Positions 28,620-38,198 are shown, counted from the stretch's first letter. The stretch: DNA of 64,000 nt from Planotetraspora sp. A-T 1434 (GCF_025420585.1 NZ_JAOEGB010000026.1:1-64000), one strand, 5' to 3'. Numbers and translations are program-made. The notes: generated by a model not told the origin, from the letters alone.

Positions 28620-28860
28620 CGTCTTACCTTTCTGATGCACAAGATGTGCTGTGAAACACGTGAGTCACCTGATACACGCGTGGCCGTCGAACTTGGTTGA
28701 CGGGTCAAACATCACGTATGCGCATCGGCCCGATGAGTAAGCCTCCCCGGTCAAGGCGTGGCCGGAGGGTCGGATCGCCGGGATAATCGGCCCCCGGGGG
28801 GATGGGGCCGCGTCGGTCGACGACGCGGCGCGACACACGACTGGCCTACCCGGAGGACCC

Positions 28861-30945
28861 GTGCGCGACCCGAGCCCGGCGGAGCATGCTCCGAGCCGCG
28901 AGCCGTACCTCCCTCCCGCGACGCAGCCGGTCCGGGCCATCGTCTGGTCCATCCACCTGGTCCTGCCGCTGCTTGGCCTGTGGCTGCTCCTGGCCCAGCC
29001 GGATCTCGACATCGAGTGGCACGACAACTTCAGCCATTTCTGGCTGATCCTCGTCGTGGCGGGGGTCAACGTCGTCCTCGGCGGGCTGATCAGCCAGGCC
29101 TCGGCCCGGCGCGGCGACGCCCGGCTGCTGCTGGTCTCGCTCGTCTTCCTCAGCAGCGCCGGGTTCTTTCTGCTCCATGGGCTGGCCACGCCCGGGCTCC
29201 TCCACCCGAAGGGCACCGTCGGCTTCGATCTGGCCCAGCCCGTGGGCCTCACGATCGCGTCGGTGATCGCCTTCGTCTCGGCGCTGCCGCTGGGCGACCG
29301 GGCGGCGTCAGCCGTACTCCGCTCGCAGGCCGCGCTGCGGACCGCGCTGAGCGTGGTGCTGGTCGCGTGGGGCGTGGCGTCACTCGTTCCCGGACTCACT
29401 CCGCTCAGCGACCCGTTGCCGCCCGGCGGCGTGGGGCTGGGGGGCCTCTCCCTCGTCGGCGTGGCGCTCTACGCGGCGTCCGCGGCGATGATGTTCCGGT
29501 TGCATCGCAGGCGTCCCGCGGCGGTGCTGATCAGCCTCATCACGGCCTACGCGCTGCTGGCCGAGGCGATGATCGCCGGGATGTCCCACCACAACTGGCA
29601 TCTGTCGTGGTGGGAGTGGCATCTCCTGCTGACGCTGGCCTTCCTCTTCGTGGCGTACAGCGCCTATCTCCAGTTCCGCCGGGAAGGGGCGACCGCCGGG
29701 CTCTTCGACGGGGTGACGCTGGCGGCGACCGTCCGCCGCATCCGGGAGGAGTATGAGGAGGCGCTGGAGGAGCTGGTCGGTCACCTGCGCCGCAGGACCG
29801 AGTCGGGCGTTCCCGTGGCCACCCGGCTGGCGGGCCGGTTCCGGCTCACCGAGGGCCAGGCGGCAGTGCTCGACCGGGCCGGGGCCGCGCTGGCCGCCGA
29901 GCGCGACCTGTCCGAACGGCTCGGCGCGCTCGTCGACGTCGGCCGGCGGAACCGCGTCGGGCTCCCCGAGTCCGACCTGCTGGCCACCGCCCTCGACCGT
30001 GTGCGGCAGGCCTACGGCGACGTGCGGCTCAGCCTCATGCGAGACGGCCGTCTGATCCCGTACGGCTCGGCCGGCCCCGAGCCTCGCCACGATCTGCGCG
30101 CGCTGGCGGAGGGGGCGGTGATCGCCGAGGAGGGCCGCGTCGTCCACCCCCTGACCGTGAAGGGACGGCTCGCCGGAGCCCTGTCCGTCCCGGTGGGCGT
30201 GACGGCGCAGGACGAGGCGCTCGCGGCCACGCTGGCGGGCCAGATGTCGATCTCCCTGGAGAACGCCCGCCTCTACCAGGAGCTCGACACGCTGTTCCGG
30301 CAGTACATGTCGCCCGCCGTGGCCAGCTCGCTGCTGGCCGACCCCGGCCAGGCGGCCCTGGGCGGCAAGCTCGTCGAGGTGACGGCGCTCTTCGCCGACC
30401 TCCGGGGCTTCACCACGTTCTCGGAGCGGGTCTCCCCCGGCGAGATCGTCGAGATGCTGAACCGCTACCACACGGCGGCCGTGCCCTGCATCCTCGGCAA
30501 CGACGGCACGATCGTCCAGTTCGTCGGCGACGCGCTGCTCGCGCTCTTCAACGCGCCCGTACGGCAGGGCGACCACGCCGCGAAAGCCGTACAGGCCGCT
30601 CTGGAGATGCAGGAGGCGGCCGCCGAGGTGTCGCGGCAGGTGGTGGCGGAGCAGGCCGCGGGGCTGCTCGCGGACGTGGAGTGGCCGACGTTCCGGGTGG
30701 GGGTGAACACGGGGATGGCCCTCGTCGGCAACATCGGCAGCCCGGAGTTCCGCGGGTTCAACGCGATGGGCGACGCGGTCAACGTGGCGGCCCGGCTCCA
30801 GGCGCTGGCCGAGCCCGGCACCGTGGTCATCGGCCAGGCCACCCGCGACCGCATCGGCCCGGCGAAGGTGGTGTCGCTGGGCGACCTCTCGCTGAAGGGC
30901 AAGGAGCAGACAGTCCACGCCTACCGGCTGATCACTCTCGGATGA
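28861..30945 (+). CDS. Membrane-bound class III adenylate/guanylate cyclase with GAF domain
   Basis: This 694-aa protein starts at GTG after GGAGG. About eight membrane helices fill residues 25-270. A helical linker leads to a GAF-like sensor domain (about 330-470, VHPLTVKGRLAGALSVPVG). The class III cyclase catalytic domain occupies the last 190 residues: the first metal Asp is in FADLRGFTTFSE, the second in FVGDALLALFN, and the transition-state Arg in NVAARLQ. It probably makes cAMP. A Crp-family gene follows 115 bp downstream on the same strand, suggesting a local signal-response pair. Confidence 0.9.
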   Translation: MRDPSPAEHAPSREPYLPPATQPVRAIVWSIHLVLPLLGLWLLLAQPDLDIEWHDNFSHFWLILVVAGVNVVLGGLISQASARRGDARLLLVSLVFLSSAGFFLLHGLATPGLLHPKGTVGFDLAQPVGLTIASVIAFVSALPLGDRAASAVLRSQAALRTALSVVLVAWGVASLVPGLTPLSDPLPPGGVGLGGLSLVGVALYAASAAMMFRLHRRRPAAVLISLITAYALLAEAMIAGMSHHNWHLSWWEWHLLLTLAFLFVAYSAYLQFRREGATAGLFDGVTLAATVRRIREEYEEALEELVGHLRRRTESGVPVATRLAGRFRLTEGQAAVLDRAGAALAAERDLSERLGALVDVGRRNRVGLPESDLLATALDRVRQAYGDVRLSLMRDGRLIPYGSAGPEPRHDLRALAEGAVIAEEGRVVHPLTVKGRLAGALSVPVGVTAQDEALAATLAGQMSISLENARLYQELDTLFRQYMSPAVASSLLADPGQAALGGKLVEVTALFADLRGFTTFSERVSPGEIVEMLNRYHTAAVPCILGNDGTIVQFVGDALLALFNAPVRQGDHAAKAVQAALEMQEAAAEVSRQVVAEQAAGLLADVEWPTFRVGVNTGMALVGNIGSPEFRGFNAMGDAVNVAARLQALAEPGTVVIGQATRDRIGPAKVVSLGDLSLKGKEQTVHAYRLITLG

Positions 30946-31060
30946 GGCCGGCGCACCGGTAAAACTGCCTTTACCGGCAGCCCGTGGAGGGCCAACACTG
31001 GACCACAACACTGGGGCACGGCATGACGGACGGCATACGCCGCAACTGGGGAGGTGCCGG

Positions 31061-31726
31061 GTGACCGGTCCGGAACCGGGCGAGTTCCTCGCCCTGCTGA
31101 CCGCGGACGAGACCGCGGACCTGCGGGCGGCCGGGCGCACCCGCCGATGGGATCGCGGCTCGACGGTGATGAACGAGGGCGAGACCGCCGACTGGGTGCT
31201 CGTGCTGACCTCCGGCAGGGTCAAGGTGTCCTCGCACACGGCCGGCGGGACCGAGGTCGTGCTCGCCGTCCGGGGTCCGGGGGCGCTCGTCGGGGACATG
31301 TCCGCGCTCGACGGCCATCCCCGGTCGGGCACGGTGACGGCCCTGGAGCCCATCGAGGGGCTCGTCGTCCACGACTTCCCCGGCTACCTGAACGACCACG
31401 GCCGGGTCGCCGTGCTGCTCATGCAGCTGGTCATCGGCCGCCTGCGGGATGCGGACCGCAAACGCGTCGAGTACGGCGCGTTCGACACAGCGGGCCGGGT
31501 GGCGACCCGGCTCCTCGAGCTGGCCGAGCGGTACGGCGAGCCGGCCGAGGGCGGGGTCAAGGTGGCGCTGCCGCTCTCCCAGGACGAGCTGGCGGGCTGG
31601 ACCGGCGCGTCCCGCGAGGCGGTCAGCAAGGCGCTGCGCAGCCTGAGGGATCGCGGGCTGATCGAGACCGGCCGCCGCCGGGTGATCGTCTATGACCTCG
31701 AAGGGCTCCGCAAGCGGGCACGCTGA
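31061..31726 (+). CDS. Crp/Fnr family transcriptional regulator
   Basis: This 221-aa protein has an N-terminal cyclic-nucleotide-binding beta roll (about 10-125, VMNEGETADWVLVLTSGRVKV and GALVGDMSALDGHPRSGTVTAL, where the Arg-Ser of HPRSG sits in the phosphate-binding position). A C-terminal winged helix carries the recognition helix in LAGWTGASREAVSKALRSL. The start is GTG with GGGAGG upstream. The adjacent cyclase gene suggests cAMP as ligand. No Cys cluster is present, so it is not an Fnr-type oxygen sensor. Confidence 0.9.
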   Translation: MTGPEPGEFLALLTADETADLRAAGRTRRWDRGSTVMNEGETADWVLVLTSGRVKVSSHTAGGTEVVLAVRGPGALVGDMSALDGHPRSGTVTALEPIEGLVVHDFPGYLNDHGRVAVLLMQLVIGRLRDADRKRVEYGAFDTAGRVATRLLELAERYGEPAEGGVKVALPLSQDELAGWTGASREAVSKALRSLRDRGLIETGRRRVIVYDLEGLRKRAR

Positions 31727-31769
31727 TCCCCATCGGCCTGCAAAATCGGGATAAAGGACAATCGACGGC

Positions 31770-33224
31770 ATGACCGTCGCCGTCCCCCTGCGCCCCGGGT
31801 CGCCGGAATACGCCCACGCCCTGAGGTACGCCTGGCGGGTCTGCTCGGCCACCGGGCTCGGCCTCGTGCTGATCGGCATCAGCTCCAGCACGCTCAACGT
31901 CGCGCTGCCCGAGGTCGTGCGGCACTTCCACGCAGGGCCGCTCGCGTCGAGCTGGGTCCTGCTGTCGAACCTGCTGGTCAGCACGGCGACGCTGGTGTTC
32001 TTCGGCAGGGTCGCCGACCTGCTGGGCAGACGGGAGATCTATCTCCTCGGGTTCGCCGTCTTCACGGCGGCGTCGCTGCTCGCCGGGATCGCGCCCAACG
32101 TGGGTCTCCTCATCGCGATGCGGGCAGTCCAGGGCCTGGGCGCGGCGATGATCCTCGCCAACGGCACCGTCATCATCACCGGGGCGTTCCCGCCCGACCG
32201 GCTGAGCCAGGGGTTGGGCGTCTACATGGCGACGCTGTCGGTGGCCCAGCTCGCGGGGCCGACCCTCGGCGGCCTCATCGCGGACGCGCTCGGCTGGCGC
32301 TGGATCTTCTGGATCAACGTGCCCGCCGGGCTGGTCGCGCTGGTCTGGGGCGCGTTCACGCTCCGGAAGGTGCCCAAGGGCCCTCGCGAGCCCGTGGACC
32401 CGATCGGCAACCTCATCGTGTTCGTCGCGCTCTCGGCGGCGCTGATCGCGATCAGCCAGAGCGATCCGCTCTCCGGGCTGCTCGCCGTCGTGCTCGTTCC
32501 CGTGCTGGTGCTCGTGGAGCGGCGGGCCCGCAATCCGGTGCTGAACCTCACGCTCTTCGGCGGCCGGATGCTGGTCTTCGCCAACCTCGCGTCGTTCTGC
32601 AACGCCCTGGCCCGGTCGTCGCTGGTCCTGCTCGTGGGCCTCTACTTCCAGGCCGCCCGCGGGGTGGACGCCCTGACCGCCGGCCTCGGCGTCCTGCCCG
32701 TCCCGATCGGGATGACGCTCGCCTCCCCGATCGCGGGGGCCCTGGGCCGCCGCGTCGGCCCCTACGCGCTGTCGGTCGGCGGGTGCGTGGCCACCGCCAC
32801 GGGGCTGCTGGTGCTGGGGCTCTCGCCCGGCGCGGCCACGCCGTACTGGGTGATCGGGCTGGGGCTGTTCATCGCCGGATGCGGCAGCGGAGCCTTCCTC
32901 ACCGGCAACACGACCCAGGTCATGAGCGCGCTGCCGCCCGGGAGCCTCGGGGTCGTGAACGGCTTCCGCATCATGATCATGAATATCGGGAGCGTGCTGA
33001 GCGTGGCGACGACGCTGACCGTGCTGACCAGTTCGGTGACGCCCGGGCTGCGCGGCCAGGTCTACGCCGGCACGCTCTCGCGGGTGTCCCCCGTGGCTCT
33101 CCAGGAGCTGATGAGCGGATTCCGGCTCACCTACGTGGTGCTGTTCGGCGTGGCGGTGCTCGGCGCCCTCTGCGCGGCCATGGCCTCGACGCCGGACATC
33201 AGGAGGTCCAGCCCGAAGGCGTAG
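31770..33224 (+). CDS. MFS transporter, DHA2 (EmrB/QacA) family, 14 TM
   Basis: This 484-aa polytopic protein has the MFS motifs FFGRVADLLGRREIYLLG (loop 2-3) and MRAVQGLGAAMILANG (motif C region), and enough hydrophobic segments for 14 helices. It is a proton-driven exporter, probably of drugs or small toxic compounds; the substrate is not evident. Its 3' end overlaps the tail of a convergent TetR gene by 94 bp. Confidence 0.88.
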   Translation: MTVAVPLRPGSPEYAHALRYAWRVCSATGLGLVLIGISSSTLNVALPEVVRHFHAGPLASSWVLLSNLLVSTATLVFFGRVADLLGRREIYLLGFAVFTAASLLAGIAPNVGLLIAMRAVQGLGAAMILANGTVIITGAFPPDRLSQGLGVYMATLSVAQLAGPTLGGLIADALGWRWIFWINVPAGLVALVWGAFTLRKVPKGPREPVDPIGNLIVFVALSAALIAISQSDPLSGLLAVVLVPVLVLVERRARNPVLNLTLFGGRMLVFANLASFCNALARSSLVLLVGLYFQAARGVDALTAGLGVLPVPIGMTLASPIAGALGRRVGPYALSVGGCVATATGLLVLGLSPGAATPYWVIGLGLFIAGCGSGAFLTGNTTQVMSALPPGSLGVVNGFRIMIMNIGSVLSVATTLTVLTSSVTPGLRGQVYAGTLSRVSPVALQELMSGFRLTYVVLFGVAVLGALCAAMASTPDIRRSSPKA

Positions 33225-33826
33225 TGCCACTCGATGTCGGGCTCGGTCTCGAAGTTCCTGGCGAACTGGACCAGGCACGGGAACCGGCCGGCGGGGAGCG
33301 ACTCGAGCGCCAGCCGCTTCTGGCGCCGCCACTCGGCCGCCTCGCCGGCGCTCATACGCGGCGGGTCGCCGGGCTGGCAGTCCACGATCGTGATGGCCCC
33401 ATGGAGCAGGTGGGTCGAGATGAGATAGCCCTCCTCAAGTGTGAATCCCGCCTGGGAGAGCAGGTCGAGGGCCGCCTCGGTGGCGCGGGTGAAGCTCTCC
33501 ACCCCCTTTTTGTCGATCATGGAGAAGATCGAGGTCAGGCTGGGATGCCGCCGCAGCACGCGGAGCAGCGCCTCGACCATCGCCCGGAGCCGCGCGTTCC
33601 ACGGGGCGGCGGGATCGAACTCCGGCGTCACCTCGGCCAGCACGTGGTCGGCGACGCCCTGGAGCAGCAGGTCCTTGTTCTTGAAATGCCAGTAGAGGGC
33701 CATCGGCGTCACGCCCAGCTCCTGGGCCAGCCGCCGGATGGTGACCGCGTCGAACCCTTCGGCGTCGGCCAGCTCGACGGCCTTGTCAACCACGGTCTGG
33801 CGGGTCAGCTTCTCCGCGGCTCCCAT
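33131..33826 (-). CDS. TetR family repressor (TetR/class with C-terminal TetR_C domain)
   Basis: This 231-aa protein has the helix-turn-helix AVTIRRLAQELGVTPMALYWHFKNKDLLLQG near the N-terminus and a TetR-type ligand domain. ATG 33826 follows GAGGGAGATGGC. The gene is divergent from a DHA2 pump, and the 107-bp gap is full of GTAC-containing inverted repeats, so it very likely represses that pump and itself. Its C-terminal coding region overlaps the end of the other DHA2 pump on the opposite strand. Confidence 0.9.
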   Translation of the reverse strand: MGAAEKLTRQTVVDKAVELADAEGFDAVTIRRLAQELGVTPMALYWHFKNKDLLLQGVADHVLAEVTPEFDPAAPWNARLRAMVEALLRVLRRHPSLTSIFSMIDKKGVESFTRATEAALDLLSQAGFTLEEGYLISTHLLHGAITIVDCQPGDPPRMSAGEAAEWRRQKRLALESLPAGRFPCLVQFARNFETEPDIEWHYAFGLDLLMSGVEAMAAQRAPSTATPNSTT

Positions 33827-33865
33827 GCCATCTCCCTCGTTCACGTGCGGCGCTTGACAACTATA

Positions 33866-33920
33866 CGCCGTACAAGGTCTCCTATGCAGCGTACATGTAC
33901 GCCGTATATGTACTCCGTAC
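33866..33920. promoter_or_regulatory. Operator region between tetR and the DHA2 pump
   Basis: CGTACATGTACG (33890-33901) is a perfect 12-bp palindrome. Related CCGTACA/TGTAC elements flank it at about 33868, 33903-33912 and 33915-33920, including TGTACG...CGTACA arms 14 bp apart. A TTGACA at 33854-33859 may be a -35 element. This is the expected location of the TetR operator. Confidence 0.65.
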
Positions 33921-33933
33921 AAGAGGAGGACCC

Positions 33934-35388
33934 ATGACCGGAAGATGGTGGGCGCTCGTCGCGGTGGCGCTCGCGACCTTTATGACCTATCTGGACAACA
34001 ACGTGGTCAACGTGGCTCTGCCGACGATCCAGCGGGATCTGGGGCTCACGATCTCGGGCCTGGAGTGGATCGTGAGCGCGTACATCCTGGCGTTCGCCGG
34101 GCTGCTGCTCGTCGGCGGGCGGCTGGCCGACGTCTTCGGCCTGCGGACGGTGTTCTTCACGGGCCTCGGGATCTTCACGCTGGCGTCGGTCGCCGCCGGG
34201 CTGGCCGGCGGTCAGGAGACGCTCATCGCCGCACGTGCCGTACAGGGCCTGGGGGCGGCGCTGCTCACGCCCTCGTCGCTGGCCCTCCTGCCGGTGATCT
34301 TCCCCGACCCGCGCGAGCGCGCGACTGCGGTCGGCATCTGGAGCGGCGTGGGAGCGCTCGCTCTGGCCATCGGGCCGCTCACCGGCGGCATCCTCAGCGA
34401 GAACGCCGACTGGGGCTGGATCTTCCTGATCAACGCGCCGATCGGCGCCCTCACGGCGGTGATCGGGTTCCGGTCGATCCGCGCTCAGAGCGCCGCACAG
34501 GGGGCGAGGGCGACCCGGGCCCGCCTCGACCTGCCGGGCCTCGCGACCTCGGCCCTGGCCCTGCTGGCGCTGACCTACGCGCTGATCGAAGGCGAGTCAC
34601 GCGGCTGGTCGTCGGCCCCCATCCTCGGCTCGTTCGCGCTCGCCGCCGTCGCCGCCGTCGCCTTCCTGATCGTCGAGTCCCGTACGGCACAGCCGATGAT
34701 CGACCTGACTCTCTTCAGAGAGCGGATCTTCAGCGGGGGCCTGCTCTCCATGGGGCTGTGGGCGTTCGGCGTGTTCGGCATCTACTTCTTCACCGCGCTC
34801 TACCTCCAGAGCGCGCTCGGCTTCACCCCCACCCAGGCCGGCGCCGGGTTCGTGCCGATGGCCCTGCTCATGGCCGTGATCGCCGTCATGTCGCCGCGCA
34901 TCGCCGAGCGGTTCGGCACGGCCGGCACGGTCGCGGCCGGGCTCGGCCTGATGGCCATCGCCGTCGGCGGCCTGTCGAGCGTGGGCGAGGGCGACGGCTA
35001 CACCGATCTGCTTCCGTGGTTCCTGCTGTACGGCGCGGGCGCCGGGCTGCTGGTCCCTCTGACCAACGTCGTACTCAGCGCGATGCCGTCGGCCCGGGCC
35101 GGTGTGGCGTCCGGCGTGCTCAACGTCTCGCGTGAGGTCTTCGGGCTGCTCGGCATCACGATCCTCGGCGCGATCCTCAGCTCCCGCGAGAGCGTCGTGA
35201 CGGGGGCTCCACTGCACAGGTTCCTGGAGGCCTACCAGTTCACGCTGCTCGTCGCGGCCGCGATCGTGCTGGTCGGCGTCCCGGTCAGCCTCTACGCCCT
35301 CCGGCGGGGCCGTACGGCGGAGCCCTCAGTAGAGGGTCAAGTGGACGGTCCTGTGGCGGCTCCGGCCGTCTCGGAGTCCGTCGCGTGA
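33934..35388 (+). CDS. MFS transporter, DHA2 (EmrB/QacA) family, 14 TM
   Basis: This 484-aa protein has the signature FMTYLDNNVVNVALPTIQRDL in helix 1 (drug/proton antiporter motif D1), GGRLADVFGLRTVFFTG in loop 2-3 and ARAVQGLGAALLTPSSLALL in helix 5. The start is ATG with AGAGGAGG upstream. It is divergent from a TetR repressor whose operator lies in the gap, so it is probably an inducible drug or antibiotic exporter. It is only distantly similar to the other DHA2 pump 0.7 kb upstream. Confidence 0.92.
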   Translation: MTGRWWALVAVALATFMTYLDNNVVNVALPTIQRDLGLTISGLEWIVSAYILAFAGLLLVGGRLADVFGLRTVFFTGLGIFTLASVAAGLAGGQETLIAARAVQGLGAALLTPSSLALLPVIFPDPRERATAVGIWSGVGALALAIGPLTGGILSENADWGWIFLINAPIGALTAVIGFRSIRAQSAAQGARATRARLDLPGLATSALALLALTYALIEGESRGWSSAPILGSFALAAVAAVAFLIVESRTAQPMIDLTLFRERIFSGGLLSMGLWAFGVFGIYFFTALYLQSALGFTPTQAGAGFVPMALLMAVIAVMSPRIAERFGTAGTVAAGLGLMAIAVGGLSSVGEGDGYTDLLPWFLLYGAGAGLLVPLTNVVLSAMPSARAGVASGVLNVSREVFGLLGITILGAILSSRESVVTGAPLHRFLEAYQFTLLVAAAIVLVGVPVSLYALRRGRTAEPSVEGQVDGPVAAPAVSESVA

Positions 35389-35460
35389 CGGGCGGACGAC
35401 GGTGGGCGGCCACGACGGGCGGACGACCGGGCATCGGGCGGCCTCGGCCAGAATGAACAC

Positions 35461-35901
35461 GTGCCGCCACGCAGACTCGACCCGGGGAAGGTCCGGGAGG
35501 CGCTCGACGCCCAGCTTCTCGACCTGGGGCAGCCGCCCTTCGAAGGCCCTGACGGCGCCGCCGGCGACGCGTGCGCGCGGGCTGTGCTCGGGGCCTACGA
35601 CGCGGGCCTGACCCCGGTGAGGGACGCCGCCCGCTTCGCCGTACGGCACCTGCTCGAAGAACTGGCCGCGCGGGCGCCCGGACGGACGGTGGAGGTCCGG
35701 GTGCCGCCCTACGCGGCGGTGCAGTGCGTGGAGGGCCCCCGGCACACCCGGGGGACGCCTCCCAACGTCATCGAGACCGACCCGCGCACCTGGCTGGAGC
35801 TCGCCACCGGGCGGCTCGGGTGGTCCGAGGCCATGGCGGCGGGCAGGATCTCCGCCAGCGGCGCGCGGGCCGACCTGTCCGGCTACCTGCCCCTGCTGTA
35901 A
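35461..35901 (+). CDS. Sterol carrier (SCP-like) family protein
   Basis: This 146-aa protein, from GTG 35461, matches the bacterial SCP-ortholog family typically encoded beside purF in actinomycetes. The segment [41 protein letters not shown] is its hallmark. The fold resembles the C-terminal domain of maleylpyruvate isomerases. No ligand is known to me. It faces a convergent membrane-protein gene 12 bp away. Confidence 0.82.
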   Translation: MPPRRLDPGKVREALDAQLLDLGQPPFEGPDGAAGDACARAVLGAYDAGLTPVRDAARFAVRHLLEELAARAPGRTVEVRVPPYAAVQCVEGPRHTRGTPPNVIETDPRTWLELATGRLGWSEAMAAGRISASGARADLSGYLPLL

Positions 35902-35913
35902 CGAGATCGGCCG

Positions 35914-36597
35914 TCAGGGGGCGCCGCCGAGCTTGTTCTCGACGCACCGCTGCGCCGCCTCCTGGCTGGGATAGAGCGCGGGGTCGAAGCACTCCCCGAG
36001 GTTCTTGCTCTGGTACCAGTAGTAGAGCAGCACCCCGAAGAGCACGGCGAGGACCAGCGTGAGCACGCTCAGGACCAGGCCGATGACCGCCCGTCTCTTG
36101 TTGGATTCCTTGGCGATCGCGACGATCCCCACGATCACGCCGGCGACGGCGACGAGCGTCCCGACGCCGCAGACGAGCAGCAGGACGAGGCTCGCGATGC
36201 CGAGCACCAGCGCCGCCGTGCCGAGCCCGCCGGCGCCCGGGGGAGGCCCCTGGGGCTGCCACGGCCCGCCCCACGGCGGCCCCGGAGGCCCGCCGGGCCC
36301 GGGCGGAGGCGGCGGCAGCGGCCCGCCGTACGGCCCCTGGCCCCCGTAAGGACCCTGACCGCCGTAAGGGCCTTCACCACCAGGGCCCTGACCGCGGTAA
36401 GGGCCTTCACCGGGGCCCTGGCCGCCGTAAGGGCCTTCAGCGGGACCCTGGCCCGGCTCCCGGCCCGGGCCCGGCTCCTCGTGGCCGGGGTCTCGCCCCT
36501 GGCCCCCTGGAGGCTGGTTCCAGCGGTCCTCGCGGGGCTCCTCCCCGGAGGCCGCCGGGAAGATCGACCTCCGCTCGGGGTCGTCAGATGTCGCCAC
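35914..36597 (-). CDS. DUF4190-type membrane protein with Gly/Pro/Gln-rich cytoplasmic region
   Basis: This 227-aa protein has a low-complexity N-terminal half with repeated GPYGGQGP units (about residues 55-90), followed by a Pro/Gly run. Two membrane helices come next (TAALVLGIASLVLLLVCGVGTLVAVAGVIVG and AVIGLVLSVLTLVLAVLFG), as in DUF4190 proteins. A short extracytoplasmic tail with two Cys (GECFDPALYPSQEAAQRCVENKLG) follows. Function unknown. It is read toward the SCP-like gene and away from purF. Confidence 0.78.
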   Translation of the reverse strand: MATSDDPERRSIFPAASGEEPREDRWNQPPGGQGRDPGHEEPGPGREPGQGPAEGPYGGQGPGEGPYRGQGPGGEGPYGGQGPYGGQGPYGGPLPPPPPGPGGPPGPPWGGPWQPQGPPPGAGGLGTAALVLGIASLVLLLVCGVGTLVAVAGVIVGIVAIAKESNKRRAVIGLVLSVLTLVLAVLFGVLLYYWYQSKNLGECFDPALYPSQEAAQRCVENKLGGAP

Positions 36598-36761
36598 GAT
36601 CGCACTCCCCCGTACCTGAATCTGGGCATGCCGGAAGGCCCAGACTCTCCCGGAAACCGGGGGCGGACCAGGCGTGACACGGCAAAGCCCGGTCGATCGT
36701 TTGCCGCGACTTCTCCACCCACGGGTGCGAGCAGCATGAATGCCGAAATAGACTCAAGTAC

Positions 36762-38198
36762 GTGTTGAAGGGCGACGGCCGTCTGGGCCATGACCTCGAC
36801 CCCCAGGACCGCGCACCGCAAGACGCCTGTGGCGTCTTCGGTGTATGGGCGCCCGGGGAGGACGTTTCCAAACTCACCTACTACGGTCTGTACGCGCTGC
36901 AGCATCGCGGGCAGGAGTCCGCGGGCATCGCCGTGAGCGAGGGCAGCCGGATTCTCGTCTACAAGGACATGGGCCTGGTGGCCCAGGTGTTCGACGAGTC
37001 GATCCTCGGGACCCTGCGCGGCCACCTGGCCATCGGGCACTGCCGCTACTCCACGACCGGCTCCAGTGTGTGGGAGAACGCGCAGCCCACGTTGAGCTCC
37101 ACCGAGGTCGGCGGTCTCGCGCTGGCCCACAACGGCAACCTGATCAACACCACCGAGCTGTCCGATCGGCTCGCACCGGGCACGATCAAGGCGACCACCG
37201 ACACCGAGGTGCTGACGGCCCTGCTCGCGCAGGACGGCTCCCGCCCGGTCGAGGACGCGGCGGCCGAGCTGCTCCCCGAGGTCAAGGGCGCCTACTCGCT
37301 GGTGTGGATGAACGAGACCACCCTCTTCGCCGCCCGGGACCCGCAGGGCATCCGCCCTCTGGTGCTCGGCCGGCTGGAGCGCGGCTGGGTCGTCGCGTCG
37401 GAGACCGCGGCGCTCGACATCGTCGGCGCGTCCTTCATCCGCGAGATCGAGCCCGGCGAGCTCCTGACCATCGACGAGCGCGGGCTGCGGTCCCGCCGGT
37501 TCGCGGTCCCCGAGCCCAAGGGCTGCCTGTTCGAGTACGTCTACCTGGCCCGCCCGGACACCACGATCGCCGGGCGTGGCGTGCAGTCCACGCGCGTCGA
37601 GGTCGGCCGCGTGCTGGCCCGCGAGCACCCGGTGGACGCGGACCTCGTCATCCCCACGCCCGAGTCCGGCACGCCGGCCGCCATCGGCTACGCCGAGCAG
37701 AGCGGCATTCCGTACGGCCAGGGCCTGGTGAAGAACTCCTACGTCGGCCGCACCTTCATCCAGCCGTCGCAGACCATCCGCCAGCTCGGCATCCGGCTGA
37801 AGCTGAACCCGCTCCGCGAGGTCATCGAGGGCAAGCGCCTCGTCGTCGTGGACGACTCGATCGTGCGCGGCAACACCCAGCGCGCGATCGTCAAGATGCT
37901 CCGCGAGGCCGGCGCCACCGAGGTGCACGTCCGGATCTCGTCGCCGCCGGTCGCCTGGCCGTGCTTCTACGGCATCGACTTCGCGACCAGGGCCGAGCTG
38001 ATCGCCGGATCCCTGTCGGTGGAGGAGATCCGCGGCTCGCTCGGCGCCGACTCCCTCGGCTACATCTCCCTCGAAGGGCTGACCCGGGCCACGACGATCA
38101 AGGCCGACCGGCTCTGCCGGGCCTGCTTCGACGGCCAGTACCCGATCGCGATCGACCAGGACAGGGTCGGCAAGTACGTCTTGGAGGCTCAGCGATGA
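36762..38198 (+). CDS. purF: Amidophosphoribosyltransferase
   Basis: This 478-aa enzyme catalyses the first committed step of purine synthesis, turning PRPP and glutamine into phosphoribosylamine. A propeptide of 22 residues precedes the catalytic Cys23 (DACGVFGVW). The glutaminase domain has YGLYALQHRGQESAG and HCRYSTTGSS. The PRPP site is LVVVDDSIVRGNT. Cys residues in the C-terminal half fit the 4Fe-4S type (PKGCLFEYVYLARPD and RLCRACFDG). GTG 36762 or TTG 36765 is the start; neither has a clear ribosome site. The stop overlaps the purM start. Confidence 0.96.
   Translation: MLKGDGRLGHDLDPQDRAPQDACGVFGVWAPGEDVSKLTYYGLYALQHRGQESAGIAVSEGSRILVYKDMGLVAQVFDESILGTLRGHLAIGHCRYSTTGSSVWENAQPTLSSTEVGGLALAHNGNLINTTELSDRLAPGTIKATTDTEVLTALLAQDGSRPVEDAAAELLPEVKGAYSLVWMNETTLFAARDPQGIRPLVLGRLERGWVVASETAALDIVGASFIREIEPGELLTIDERGLRSRRFAVPEPKGCLFEYVYLARPDTTIAGRGVQSTRVEVGRVLAREHPVDADLVIPTPESGTPAAIGYAEQSGIPYGQGLVKNSYVGRTFIQPSQTIRQLGIRLKLNPLREVIEGKRLVVVDDSIVRGNTQRAIVKMLREAGATEVHVRISSPPVAWPCFYGIDFATRAELIAGSLSVEEIRGSLGADSLGYISLEGLTRATTIKADRLCRACFDGQYPIAIDQDRVGKYVLEAQR

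Noticed and set aside
29380-31353. A 657-residue frame antisense to the cyclase and crp genes
   Set aside because: It spans two clearly real plus-strand genes and has no recognisable domain.
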